In this document: in pieces, positions 1 through 10,156 of the stretch
How the letters are laid out: every line of letters begins with the position of its first letter
How positions within the stretch are numbered: position 1 is the first letter of the stretch
NCBI GenBank assembly: GCA_921293015.1
Contig: OV121098.1
Span: forward strand, 14,421,016 to 14,485,015
Source: Phorcus lineatus
Lineage: Eukaryota; Mollusca; Gastropoda; Trochida; Trochidae
Length of the DNA stretch: 64,000 nt
Direction of reading: 5' to 3'
Made by a program: the position numbers and the translations under genes
Notes under the pieces: generated by a model
Told to the model about the DNA's origin: nothing
Database searches by the model: none
The model's input: only the letters and a program-made list of their open reading frames with translations

Positions 1-466
1 TGTATGAAAGCGAAAGCCTGCTATGTTATTTGAGGGTTGACAAATAACTTTTGTACTCTTTAATGTTGTATGTATTTATATTTATCATATTTCTGATATT
101 TTCATAACATTTTTTTTATTTCGTCATGTATAACAGGATATGAATTTGTGAGTTGATATGTACCTTGGACCCTCCCCAAATGTGTAGTTGGCAAACTGGG
201 AGAAATCAACTATAGTGGTACAGTACACTACAAGGAGGGGGTGAGGCAGTATCGGTTTGTGCACATGAGTAGTCAAACTGGGAGTAGTCATAACGTTTAC
301 TAGTGAAACTATCATGTAATGTTTAATACCTTCGAGGCATCGTAGTATTGCGAAAATTAAACGGATAATGTTGAATTTCAATACAGAAGTGAAGAGCCGT
401 AGTACCTTGACGCAATCATACCCAACAATTAATCGTAACATTTGTCGTGGATTGTTGAAATGACAT
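1..466. other. AT-rich non-coding, nothing recognised
   Basis: I see no gene, RNA or clear repeat here. Short ORFs on the minus strand (about 124-441) have no recognisable domain and no splice-site support. Confidence 0.5.
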
Positions 467-838
467 GGCGGTCAAAATTTCAAGAACACTTTAAGTTTTA
501 TTTTTCTCTACAAAAATCAACAGCTTATAACACAAATCAAATTTGTTCCTTTGCACTAAGCCAATGTGATTGTGCTGAATTATTTTTTACAAGGGAGTCA
601 ATATCGTATATTTTAATGAAAATTAAAGGAAATCTGAATTTCGAAAATGTAAACCCTTTTGTCTGTTACACATGTCAAAATTCTACTCTTTGTACAAGTG
701 ACATGAATGGCCATTTTCATGGAAAATGGGTTTTCCATTGTCAGTTTTGTTGAAGTTATTTTATTGACATCGAAAGAAAACCCAAATTACATTATATTTG
801 CACTAAGTAAGTGAACAAACTTTCGGTATGCAGCTGTA
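467..838 (+). mobile_element. Truncated copy of a TA-flanked TIR element (same family as 4776-5363, inverted)
   Basis: The stretch from GTCAAAATTTC through ATTTTTCTC, CCATTGTCAGTTTTG and AAACTTTCGGTATGCAGCTG is recognisably the reverse complement of 4776-5175. The terminal block TATGCAGCTGTA at 827-838 matches the terminal repeat of the second copy. The other terminal repeat is missing, so this is a partial and diverged copy. The 103-codon ORF over it (442-753) has no known domain and is probably chance. Confidence 0.6.
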
Positions 839-1756
839 ATTTGCGTCCATTGCTGCATCATAATACTATACGTTGATTCAACATATTGTCTCTTTTGTGA
901 TACGGACCTTTTCTATCGGGAGTTACATTTCTTTTAGTATAATATTTTTTTAATCAAGGTTAATATGTCACAGAATTTATTTTTGGAAGTCCAAAGTATT
1001 TCATTTATGTTTTACAAATGGTTTAAGATTATTTTCCTAAGCTATTTGTTAAGTGTTTGAATTTCATTATCATTATCACATTAAATAGCATTTATTGTTA
1101 CTATAATCTTCATAAGATGCATGCCGGATATATCATTCACCATTTAACACAAAAAGTGTTTCTCCACAGATCGCTTCACATGAAAGGAACCAGTCACTGA
1201 AAAGTTCTCTGATGAATATAGCTACAGGACCTCCTCTTGAGAGACCGTAAACGACGTTAATATATGCATACCAAGTTGTGTGAACGCCTTAATAGAAACA
1301 ATGTGTGTGTTTGAACATTTTTGCTCCGTCCTTGGCTAGGGCGTTCTAAATCGTGTGAACTATTTTGATAACAAATGAACAACATGCAACAGAGCGCATC
1401 GGAGTAAAGTTAAACACCCAGTTTGGGAAATGACTTGCATTTGTCATATCTTGTATCGTTTTGTGGCTGAAGGGATTTGTATTTCATGAGTTTCGTAGGT
1501 TTTGACCTCGCACAATTCCAGATAACCAAAAGTATCTGTCAAGTGGGACTTGATACTATTCCGTGGGTTTGGATTTCATTTATGTGGACCATATTCTTCA
1601 CCTACTCGTGAACAATTAGCTATTTTTATTATTTTGGATGGTCCGATGAGTATTTTGTCAACATGAATGTATGAACAATTCTTCAAGATAGAAGTATGAC
1701 AAAATGTCCAAGGAAAGAAGGATAACTCACCCTTTATAAACAAAGAAGAATTTGAA
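839..1756. other. Non-coding upstream region of the Ig-domain gene
   Basis: No gene or repeat stands out. A TTATAAA motif near 1735 lies only about 20 bases before the proposed start codon at 1757, too close to be a convincing TATA box for that ATG. The true transcription start may lie anywhere in this interval. Confidence 0.4.
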
Positions 1757-1817
1757 ATGATTTCCTCCGTTACTGCAGTGATTCTGACATTTTTTGGAGG
1801 TGTTCTGTGTATTGCAG
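1757..1817 (+). CDS. Exon 1 of secreted Ig-domain protein: signal peptide
   Basis: The ATG at 1757 opens a 61-nt coding exon for a 20-residue, strongly hydrophobic leader (starts MISSVTAVIL, ends GVLCIA), a typical secretory signal peptide. The exon ends GCAG before GTTTGT, an acceptable 5' splice site, leaving one base of the next codon (phase 1). Joining to the acceptor at 3745-3746 gives Gly then the Val-Lys-Gly-Asn of exon 2 in frame. The exon is too short to be seen as an ORF. It is supported by the signal-peptide character, the donor and the phase match with exon 2. Transcript data are needed to prove the start. Confidence 0.65.
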
Positions 1818-2040
1818 GTTTGTGGTTAAAATCTTATTTTTCTATTCGTCATAACTTTCATGATATTTGAAGATTGCACAAAATCTAGGTATGTTTGAGA
1901 GTTCAAATTAGAGAAACGGTATAAAGCGTCAAAATTTACGTCCGTTTGTTTTTGGAACACTCTCATGTTAAAAGAAAAATATAACCTCACTCATCATTGA
2001 ATAACCTTTCTAATATATTTTGATTATTCTGAGAAATTGC

Positions 2041-2842
2041 TGTACCCGACATACCCGACATACCCGACATACCGGACATACTCGTCAATCACGACAAACC
2101 CGACATACTCGACAAACCCGATATACTCGACATACCCGAAATACCCGAAATACCCGACATACCCGACTAACCCGACAAACCCGACAAACCCGACATACTC
2201 GATACAACCGACATACCCGACAAACCCGACATACCCGACACACCAGACATACTCGACACAGCCGACATACCCGACAAACCCGACAACTCGACATACCCGA
2301 CACACCCGATATACTCGATATACTCGACATACCTGATATACCCGACTACCCGACATACTCAATACAACCGACATACCCGACAAACCCGACATACCCGACA
2401 CACCAGACCTACTCGACACAACCGACATACCCGACAAACCCGACAACTCGACATACCCGACAACTCGACATACCCGATATACTCGATATACCCGAAATAC
2501 CCGACTACCCGACATACTCGATACAACCGACATAACCGACATAACCGACAAACCCGACATACCCGACACACCAGACCTACTCGACACAACCGACATACCC
2601 GACAAACCCGACAACTCGACATACCCGACACACCAGACCTACTCGACACAACCGACATACCCGACAAACCCGACAACTCGACATACCCAACATACCTGAC
2701 ACACCCGATATACCCGACATACCCGACAAACCAGACATACACGACTACCCGACATACCCGACACACCAGACATACTCGACACAACCGATATACCTGAAAT
2801 ACCCGACATACCCGACCTACCCGACATACCCGACCTACCCGA
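2041..2842. repeat. 9-bp satellite, consensus CATACCCGA, about 800 bp
   Basis: About 88 tandem copies of a nonamer (CATACCCGA, with variants CAAACCCGA, CAACTCGA, TATACTCGA, CACACCAGA). The period is usually 9, so all frames read through without stops and give several false Tyr/Pro/Thr-rich or Val/Cys/Arg-rich ORFs. Higher-order repetition is visible: a longer block beginning ATACTCGATACAACCGACAT recurs several times, which points to unequal exchange of multimers. The array lies inside the putative first intron of the Ig gene. Confidence 0.95.
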
Positions 2843-3080
2843 AGGAAGCTCAGTATAAATAAGATGATCTCTACTATGTCACCCTGCTTCATCAGCATAT
2901 TTGTATCAGCGTGACTCAGTGTGATAGAGGCTTCAGTGACACTCTGGCTGTGTTACTGAAAAAAATAGAGCCATGGGTTTGAAGTTACCGCATCGATCAT
3001 TATCGCTGGTTTGAAGACTTACACGTCCATTAATAATGCATTGCCTATGTGGTATCTATCATAGTTAAGGCAGCCATCAA

Positions 3081-3283
3081 CTTTACAACGTATAATTTGC
3101 ACTGCATTTACTCAAAATATCAGTTAGTTAGACACTTTACAACTTATAATTTGCACTGCATTTACTCAAAATATCAGTTAGTTAGACACTTTACAACTTA
3201 TAATTTGCACTGCATTTACTCAAAATATCAGTTAGTTAGACACTTTACAACTTGTAATTTGCACTGCACTTACTCAAAATAAT
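3081..3283 (+). repeat. 54-bp tandem repeat, nearly 4 copies
   Basis: Units starting CTTTACAACTTATAATTTGC begin at 3081, 3135, 3189 and 3243, a strict 54-bp period with only a few substitutions (the last unit is incomplete). Because 54 is a multiple of three, a spurious 77-codon ORF runs through it (3049-3282). It lies in the same intron as the 9-bp satellite. Confidence 0.95.
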
Positions 3284-3746
3284 ATTGTAAATATGATGCT
3301 CTAAAAAAATTATTCCTAACTTTAATGGTTTCTGGATAGAAAATGAAAGAAGATTTGAAGTTCGACACCCTGTCACGCGCAAATTGAAAAGGGGGAGGGG
3401 GTGGTGTCAAGACCAAATCTAAAAACTTGAGTCTCATCAAACAAAGATGTTATTTTGATAACTTTCTGAGCTTTCTGTGCAAGAAAGGTTTGGTTTGATT
3501 TAGTTGATTGCCTTAATGTGGCATCCCTGCCATTCCCTTATCATTGAACTGTAGGACAATGAAACAATAACAATATGTCTTGAATCTTACAGCTTTCTTG
3601 ATGTCACCGAGGCTATTTGTCAGTAGCTATTTTAAAGCTCGTATTGAAACAGAGGTTAGATCAGGATTGCATTACTTGTTGCCTTAAATAACATCGCATA
3701 CTTAATTGTGATGTTTAATATAAAAATTTCTTTTTACCTTATTCAG

Positions 3747-4124
3747 GGGTGAAAGGAAACCCAGTGATAACTGCAAACCCTTCAGAATATATACCCAAAG
3801 AAAACTTCACTTTGAGGTGCGTGTTTGATGGACCGAGCGAAGGAATTACGGACATAATATCAATAACATTGGGAAAAAGTGGCCGAAATTCCTTTGCCAT
3901 GGCGGGAGTTTCTGATATAGAAGGAACTTTGGTCTCCCACAAGATAAAAGAGCGAGCTTCCGCATCCGGTTTCTTGAATCATACGCACTTCCGGGAATCA
4001 TACATCGACCTTTACCTTAATGAAACCACGTGCAGTGACCTTGGCAACTACTACTGCTCGATGGCGGTTATTGATGAAATTATTATTCATGCAGTCAAAA
4101 GTGAATTTAAGTTTTCTTTAAAAG
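3747..4124 (+). CDS. Exon 2: immunoglobulin-like domain
   Basis: A 378-nt exon in phase 1-1, the usual arrangement for an exon encoding one Ig domain. It encodes about 126 residues. The B-strand cysteine is in NFTLRCVFDG and the F-strand cysteine is in the hallmark DLGNYYC (D-x-G-x-Y-x-C). There are three N-glycosylation sequons (NFT, NHT, NET) and one extra cysteine shortly before the hallmark. The acceptor is TTATTCAG at 3739-3746 and the donor is AAAG|GTAGGT after 4124. No transmembrane segment is seen. With the exon 1 leader the product should be secreted or extracellular. A signal-peptide exon, an Ig exon and a short linker exon is the layout known for mollusc FREP/CREP-type lectins, but no fibrinogen or C-type lectin exon is visible downstream, so the family is not assigned. 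Confidence 0.75.
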
Positions 4125-4334
4125 GTAGGTTTTTGTCAATAATGTTTAGAGACATACACATATAATTTATATAAACTTTCGTGCTGTAAAAACGCCAATG
4201 ACACATACATGTTTATTTTGAAAGTAATCTACCATTCTTACGGTCCAAATAATATCAAACGTCGATAGCATATAAATTTACCGAAACGATTTACAGACGA
4301 TCTTTTTATCATATTACTTTACTGTCTTGTGTTT

Positions 4335-4440
4335 TTAAAGAGGCACAGTGTATGTTGTTCGAGTCAAATATGTCAAACATAATTATTGTTGTTATGTGAT
4401 CGAGAAATAGTGGTTGACAAGCACAGAAAAGTACGGGAAA
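4335..4440 (+). mobile_element. 5' fragment of the TTAA-flanked MITE family
   Basis: TTAAAGAGGCACAGTGTATG starting at 4335, followed by GAGTCAAATATGTCAAAC, matches the left ends of the full elements at 24109 and 26890. Similarity fades after about 4440 and no right end is present before the next exon. It lies in intron 2 of the Ig gene. Confidence 0.6.
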
Positions 4441-4681
4441 TGCGGCAAGGCCTATCTTAGCAAGGCATTGGGACTGGCGTAAGAATATGATTAGAATATG
4501 AATGCTACCGTGTTCCAAATTTCCACCGCTTGGAAAGAGATCCGAATAAAGTCCATTGGAACGTGGGTTACATAGAAAGAGAAGGCGGTGTGGAAAGAAT
4601 TCTTGCAACTGTTATTACTTAATTGTATCCATCCCTGAAATTATATTTTTGGGGAATTCATTTCTTTTAAACCTCTTTCAG

Positions 4682-4723
4682 AGGGAGAGAGTTGCCTCCA
4701 GATTGACACAAGCTCAGGACAAG
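4682..4723 (+). CDS. Exon 3: 14-codon linker exon of the Ig-domain gene
   Basis: A 42-nt exon between a strong acceptor (ACCTCTTTCAG, ending 4681) and a consensus donor (CAAG|GTAAGT, after 4723). It is again phase 1-1, so it keeps the frame set by exon 2. It adds EGESCLQIDTSSGQ, with one cysteine. Mini-exons of this size between an Ig domain and the next module are common in mollusc Ig-lectins. I could not find the following exon: nothing between 4724 and 6108 combines a phase-1 acceptor with a recognisable domain, and the region beyond is a repeat block. The gene therefore continues farther away or is broken here. Confidence 0.55.
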
Positions 4724-4775
4724 GTAAGTTTAAGCTTGAATTAACAATCACAAGAAGAAACGACACGACCAAGTG

Positions 4776-5363
4776 TACAGCTGCATACCGAAAGTTTGTT
4801 CACTTACAACTAAATCGTAGTGCAAATATTGTGTAATTTGTGTTTCGTTTCAACGTCAATAGAATAACTTGAGCAAAACTGACAATGGGTCACCCGTTGT
4901 CCATGTGTGAAATAGCCATTCTTGAACTCGTTTTAAGATCGTCTGGTCTTTCGTGCAAAAATTTAAGTTTTGGCATATTGATATACACTTACACAGAAGG
5001 GGTCACATCATAAATAAAATAAAATGTTCCATATCGTCTCTCTAAGATTAAAACAAACATAATCAAATTGACTTTGTGCTAAGGAACAAAAGTGACTAGT
5101 TTTTAAAGAAGTTGATAACTTATAAAGGATTTTTATGGAGAAAAATAAAAAATAGTGTTTTCGAAATGTTGACCCCTGGTCACTGTGAGGTACGAAAAAC
5201 ATTTGCCTTAAAGAAGAATAGATCTGCATATGTGTATTGAAAATTCAATATTATACGTTTCTTTTTCGCAACGCTACGTTACCTCAAAGGCATCTCAAAT
5301 TACATTATATTTGCACTAGTATGTTCAGGTATGTGAATAATTAACGTTTGGCATGCAGCTGTA
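4776..5363. mobile_element. 588-bp non-autonomous TIR element, TA flanked
   Basis: The left end TACAGCTGCATACCGAAAG and the right end, whose reverse complement is TACAGCTGCATGCCAAACG, form terminal inverted repeats of about 60 imperfect bases. Both continue into GTGCAAATATT.TGTAATTT or its counterpart. The ends are flush with TA dinucleotides, as in Tc1/mariner-type insertions. There is no transposase. A truncated inverted copy is at 467-838, so two copies bracket the Ig gene. Confidence 0.65.
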
Positions 5364-6005
5364 ATTAGTGACGATAGTCAAGCACTTAATTAATCCCTAC
5401 CTAAATTGATTAAAAGATGTTCACGCAAAAATGGCCGCCAGCGGTTATTGCTTGATAATTGATTATTTCACGACTACGGGTTATCGGTTTAAAAAAAAGA
5501 TGTTTAGATGTTACAATTAACTTAAAAATTGAAGATAAAAAATATTTTTTAAAAACCTGCTTCTGTCACTAATATACTTTTTCGGTTGGGGCTCACCAAT
5601 AACCCTTTGATTTTGTCCTGAATATCAAAATCGAACATAATTTCATAAAAACATTATTTTTCAGAGCGAGCTTTTAGAAGACCAGGGATTTTTTGGCCAA
5701 CGTGCGTCTTCATTTCCGGTTTACTACGCATGCGCGATTGGTAGAGAAGCTCGTCATTTGTTGAAGCCAAGGTCATCAATCAACTCAGACAATTTCAAAT
5801 CATTTGTCATCATGAATTTTAATTCTACATATTTATATGAAATAATGTTTTCATGTACTTTTTTTCATATTACTATGTTATTATTTCAAATATTGTTTTA
5901 TGTACATATTGAAGAAAATGAAAATATAGAATTTACATAATATATTGCAATGTAATTATATAATATACTTAAAATATACATATAAATATTAAAATCCACT
6001 GTTTT
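5364..6005. other. AT-rich non-coding, nothing recognised
   Basis: Very AT-rich sequence, in particular 5810-6000. I see no gene, repeat family or splice-supported exon. Confidence 0.5.
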
Positions 6006-6449
6006 GTTAAAAGATGAAAGTGTAATATTTCAATAGAGAAAAGTGGTTGTTTTTGAAAATAAGAATCTTGTTTCTTAGTAATTCACAATATGAACAATAA
6101 ACAGGTTAAAGATCGAGAACTGCACAATGGCGCGCGTCAATTACTGATCGTAATTTCGGAATCTTATTTACAGCAGACAATAAGACAAAAAGGAGTTGAT
6201 AGGGTTAAGTAAATCATATGACATATAAACATGACTGTGAATGGGACGCAGAATTTCGACTTCTAAACATTTATATATGGCCGTTTTTTCTATTTTTTAT
6301 TAAAACAAGAAATATCGCTATATGTTGACAGTTTAGACTTAAAAATGGAACTTTAGAAAGGCGATTTGACTCTACCTCAGGACAAATGGTATTTTGACTC
6401 TTATTAAACACACATACACAATTTATTAAACATACTCTATATCAATTAA
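6006..6449 (+). mobile_element. Diverged TTAA-flanked MITE at the left duplication breakpoint
   Basis: The segment from GTTAAAAGATG (about 6006) through GAACAATAAACAGG and AATTTCGGAATCTTATTTAC to ATTAAACATACTCTATATCA and TTAA at 6446-6449 aligns with the full elements at 24109-24555 and 26890-27375. The left third is strongly diverged. The left boundary of the 5.7-kb duplication (6109) lies inside this element, so the second copy keeps only its right part (12466-12806). Confidence 0.6.
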
Positions 6450-6846
6450 AGTGACACGTTATGTTTAGAAATACAGGTGAAAGTTTTGGGAGGCGATTTG
6501 AACGTAACTTAAGTCATAAATTATTTTGGCCTTTACTTTGGGTTATATAAATCAATCCCATTAATGGCACAATCGCTAAGTAAATATAAGGACGTGGCAA
6601 TGTTTACCACTCGACATACTAATAATTTAAGCAATAAGAATTGCTATTTATTTTTCCTGACGACTTCTATGTTATCTTTGTTTATCGATGTCGATGATAA
6701 ATGACCATATATTATAATATTATTCAATTCCTGCAAGTCTGTTTTTATTGTAGTTCATTAGCAAGCATGATTGGCCAACAAGCTTCGAAAAAGCTGATTT
6801 CAATATGATTACAGGTGTTTAAATATATGCAAATTAATTATTGCTA

Positions 6847-7000
6847 AATAGAGAATCTCACCCAAGTGTCTTCTGATATCAAATATATCAACACGAGTTG
6901 ATAAAAGTTACAAATATCCGAGGCTTGCCGAGGATATTTTACTTTTATCAACGAGTGTTGATATATTTGATATCAGAAGACACGAGGGTGAGATTCTATT
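6847..7000. repeat. Fold-back element A (palindrome, 154 bp)
   Basis: The left arm AATAGAGAATCTCACCC...TATCAACACGAGTTGATAAAAG pairs with the right arm CTTTTATCAACGAGTGTTGATA...GGGTGAGATTCTATT. The centre CGAGGCTTGCCGAGG is itself palindromic. This is a MITE-like hairpin with no coding capacity. The same element recurs at 13204-13357 in copy 2. Confidence 0.85.
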
Positions 7001-7654
7001 TATCATCCAAAATCATTTTTCATTTCGATTCCGTGAAAAATGTGTTTTTCTGAACACTGCACTACTCTTAGAATCTCAGAGAAGTTACGTCATAGCATTG
7101 TGACGTCATCATGTTTATGACGTCATAGCATTGTGATGTCATTACTTGATGATGTAAAACAATTGTGATGTCATGAACTTGACTGTAATACGGCATTGTT
7201 CAAAATCTACTGTAAAAACGATATCTCCTATCGCTTGATCTTCCACAAGCGATATCTCCTGTGGAACACAGTTTTGGATGATAATAACGCTTGTCCGATT
7301 CAAATTCAACTTCGAAGATATATGTATAGTGATGATGCATGGGAAGAACACAATATTGAATCATAAATCATATTCATATTTAGAAATCATATTCAAACCA
7401 GAATCATAATCTGGAATGGAGAAGAACGCTCGAGGCAGTTGGTCAAAGACTCCCAGTGTCCATCCGAAACTATTAAATGACTATGAAGCTTTACGGGAGA
7501 CATTATGTTTTCGCAAAGGACTAGTTTAGCGCCAAGCAGCGGATATAATATTTCGATGATATTTGTCTTTCTTGACGAATGCCACGTTTATCTCATCGAG
7601 TGAGGAAGAAAATTTATATTATCACGAATGACGAGTGACAATATAGAAGGTTTC

Positions 7655-7860
7655 TGCCAAACGAGATCCCGCAAGGGGCTCGTCATCCGTAGGCTCTATG
7701 CTACACTGAATATCAGCGCAGTACCACCCATGGTTCGCTTGTTCGAACTTATGCTGGCAGGTTTCACCGCAATACATACCCACAATTGTGTTCCGGGTTT
7801 TCTCTCTAAAAACATAATACTCTTGAAAGCGGCTTTAAAACCAAAATCCTCTCATTTATT
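7655..7860 (+). mobile_element. Diverged, 5'-truncated tRNA-derived SINE
   Basis: GAGATCCCGCAAGGGGCTCG, CTACACTGAATATCAGCGCAG, TACCACCCATGGTTCGCTTG and GCAGGTTTCACCGCAATACA follow the same order as in the SINEs at 11071-11366 and 28158-28414. The A-box half of the tRNA-like head is missing. The 104-codon ORF over it (7628-7942) is not a gene. A copy is at 14012-14217. Confidence 0.75.
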
Positions 7861-8574
7861 TATTTCCTTTCTACTATCTGTCGGAGAATATTACGCAATT
7901 ATTATGCAATTCTCCTGCAAACATTCCGAGATAAAAGAATGACAATATATCCCAATCTAAATAGATATATATATACGGTTGATACCAATTAAGAAACACT
8001 GACGTCGTTTTCAAACTGCCTGGCTCTCTGTTGAATATTTTATGAGCGCTTCTTATGGAGACAACAGAATGCATGCAGTTGAAAATTGGAAGTGAACGAT
8101 TTTTTGGACAGGACCTCTTAGATCAACAAATGTTTGAATCTACAATTAGATTGTCAAAGATAAAATAAATGTTGGCTATTCTTAAGTGGCATCAAATTCG
8201 TTTCAGAATTTCCTTTTTAAACAATCTATCCAATTACAATGCCACTAATTCAATTGATTAACATAGGGCCAACTGTTTACAAAATCAAACTTCACTTGAA
8301 ATAATTTGAAAATTAATTCATTATATATATGGTAATCTATATGGAGCATCTATATGGATATAAAAATCAGATATCAGACGAAGCATTCGTAAAATATCAA
8401 CGGTTGACAGCTCGTTTATAATTTTTACACAACCGATGAACACTTGTCAAAAATCATGCTACTATATTTACAATTAGAGTTTCTTTTCGTGTTAGCTTTA
8501 CCTTCTCATCAAGGGAATATAGCTCAAAACTCAGGTGTTCTGGTTGTCATTTTTAATCTCTTTCTCTGTTCAGT

Positions 8575-8645
8575 ACAAGAGATAACTCATAATTTCAACT
8601 GTTCAATACAAGAGATAACTCATAATTTCAACTGTTCAATACAAT
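8575..8645 (+). repeat. Short array of the 33-bp minisatellite (2 units)
   Basis: Two units of AGATAACTCATAATTTCAAC TGTTCAATACAAG. This is an outlying piece of the family that forms the long array at 10157-10656. It is duplicated at 14932-15002. Confidence 0.8.
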
Positions 8646-9126
8646 ATAAATTCAGACTTTGTGATGTAAACGATATCCTGCATTCTGATTGGATCAGACA
8701 TGGTCATGTGATCGGTATACATTTCAATGAACCCAAAGTTGAGGGTTATACAAAATAACCTTCAGTAAATGCAGGTTATACGATATCGTGCCGGAACTAG
8801 CCAAAACACGCTGTACTGTCACCTAGATTCTGGACAGTATAAATACGCGAGTGTTATTTGTTAACTTTGATCTATTTAAATTAAACTTTACATTTTCCAC
8901 TTTTTTCCAAAAATATAATCATTGTTAGTTTTTTGATACACAAAATGTATTATTTGTAGAATAAAAAAGTGTCATTTTTACCGAGTCTTTGGAACTATTT
9001 TGTTTATGCGTCTGAATACGGGTAGAGATCCGTCTTGGTGTAACCGGTACGTAGGTCAGTGCGACAAGCAGCTATAGAATTGCATTTCGAATGCATTTTC
9101 GCTTTAAATACAACGTTTGAATTTAT

Positions 9127-9297
9127 AAGAAATGAATTTCATCATATGGTTGTCCACACGGTTATAACCTGTTTGAAACTTGTAAGATAAACTTTTGTAT
9201 AACCGGCGTCGCAAGCTTGCCGGTTATACAAGTTTATCTTACAAGTTTCAAACAGGTTATAACCGTGTGGACAACCATATGATGAAATTCATTTCTT
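9127..9297. repeat. Fold-back element B (near-perfect 171-bp palindrome)
   Basis: AAGAAATGAATTTCATCATA...CTTGTAAGATAAACTTTTGT pairs with ACAAGTTTATCTTACAAG...TATGATGAAATTCATTTCTT almost without mismatch around a centre GGCGTCGCAAGCTTGCCGG. A copy lacking most of the left arm is at 9869-9985. Both recur in the second duplication copy (15484-15654, 16226-16342). Arms this intact suggest a young element or ongoing homogenisation. Confidence 0.9.
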
Positions 9298-9412
9298 AAA
9301 GATAACTCATAATTTCAACTGTTCAATACAAGAGATAACTCATAATTTCAAGTGTTCAATACAAGAGATAACTCATAATTTCAACTGTTCAATACAAGAG
9401 ATAACTCATGAG
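9298..9412 (+). repeat. 33-bp minisatellite array adjoining fold-back B
   Basis: Three to four units of the AGATAACTCATAATTTCAAC family start directly at the end of the palindrome. The array is followed by ATGAGTGAGTGAGTTATTGTTT, the SINE-tail motif. The same order (palindrome arm, array, tail motif) is repeated at 9869-10120. Confidence 0.85.
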
Positions 9413-9432
9413 TGAGTGAGTTATTGTTTAAC

Positions 9433-9846
9433 ACATTAATTTAACCCCTCAGCACAATGAGATTGAATAATGTTGAACAACACGTCAAAAGTGAGCACAG
9501 CTCACATACACAACCTGTATTTTGATTGCTTTTATGCAATAGTAGATATTTATAAATAATTGCAAAACATGTGAAGTCAATCATATCAATGAATGAAGAT
9601 CAGATTCAAAGGAAGAAGGTATATTTTTGGCAGATAAAGGTAAATACATAGGTAACATATTGCAAAACTTGTAGTATTTTTGGCTTTGGTAAAATTCCCC
9701 CCAAAACCGGTACCCCGGAGTTGTAAGCCTAAAGGCACTTAATCACCCTATAGACAATATTCATGCCGATTTTTTTGCTTAAAATTACGAGACAAGAAAC
9801 ATAGTGGTGAAATTTGGATTTTTTGGTCAATTTCCTATTACCATTG
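9433..9846 (+). repeat. 414-bp dispersed repeat, first of four copies
   Basis: It starts ACATTAATTTAACCCCTCAG and ends TTTCCTATTACCATTG. The same 414-bp sequence is at 11377-11790 (offset 1,944), and both recur at 15790-16203 and 17734-18147. I see no terminal inverted repeats and no coding potential. The last copy marks the right edge of the large duplication. Confidence 0.85.
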
Positions 9847-9868
9847 AGTTTTATCTTTTTAATCTAAT

Positions 9869-9985
9869 TGTAAGATAAACTTTTGTATAACCGGCGTCGC
9901 AAGCTTGCCGGTTATACAAGTTTATCTTACAAGTTTCAAACAGGTTATAACCGTGTGGACAACCATATGATGAAATTCATTTCTT
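9869..9985. repeat. Partial fold-back B copy
   Basis: TTGTAAGATAAACTTTTGTA to ATGAAATTCATTTCTT equals the inner left arm, centre and full right arm of 9127-9297. It is followed by the same minisatellite. Confidence 0.85.
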
Positions 9986-10100
9986 AAAGATAACTCATAA
10001 TTTCAACTGTTCAATACAAGAGATAACTCATAATTTCAAGTGTTCAATACAAGAGATAACTCATAATTTCAACTGTTCAATACAAGAGATAACTCATGAG
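9986..10100 (+). repeat. 33-bp minisatellite array (second block)
   Basis: Same units and same neighbours as 9298-9412, ending in GATAACTCATGAGTGAGTGAG. This shows a local duplication of palindrome arm plus array. Confidence 0.85.
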
Positions 10101-10155
10101 TGAGTGAGTTATTGTTTAACGCCGCTTGGGCAATATTTCAGCCATTAGCGGCGTG
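10092..10155 (+). repeat. SINE-tail motif fragment (abalone-type)
   Basis: GAGTGAGTGAGTTATTGTTT AACGCCGCTTGGGCAATATT TCAGCCATTAGCGGCG. Its first part is the reverse complement of the GCGGCGTTAAAC...ACTCACTC tail of the SINEs here. Related fragments are at 30465-30535 (reverse) and 31407-31460. Confidence 0.7.
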
Positions 10156-10156
10156 T

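Larger units (their letters stand above)
1818..3746 (+). other. Intron 1 of the Ig-domain gene (1,929 bp)
   Basis: This is the interval between the donor at 1818 (GTTTGT) and the acceptor ending at 3746 (TTTTTACCTTATTCAG, with a good pyrimidine tract). It carries two tandem arrays: the 9-bp satellite at 2041-2842 and the 54-bp repeat at 3081-3283. The many small ORFs in all frames here come from these repeats. Confidence 0.6.

Noticed and set aside
1733-1757. TTATAAA as TATA box of the Ig gene
   Set aside because: Only about 20 bases before the start codon, leaving no room for a normal transcription start and leader.
2020-2898. Several ORFs of 80-196 codons in five frames
   Set aside because: They are all readings of the 9-bp satellite, whose units contain no stop in most frames.
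7142-7351. Identical ORFs at 7142-7351 and 13499-13708 as a duplicated gene pair
   Set aside because: Identity is explained by the 5.7-kb block duplication. The ORF lies in non-coding repeat DNA and shows no domain.
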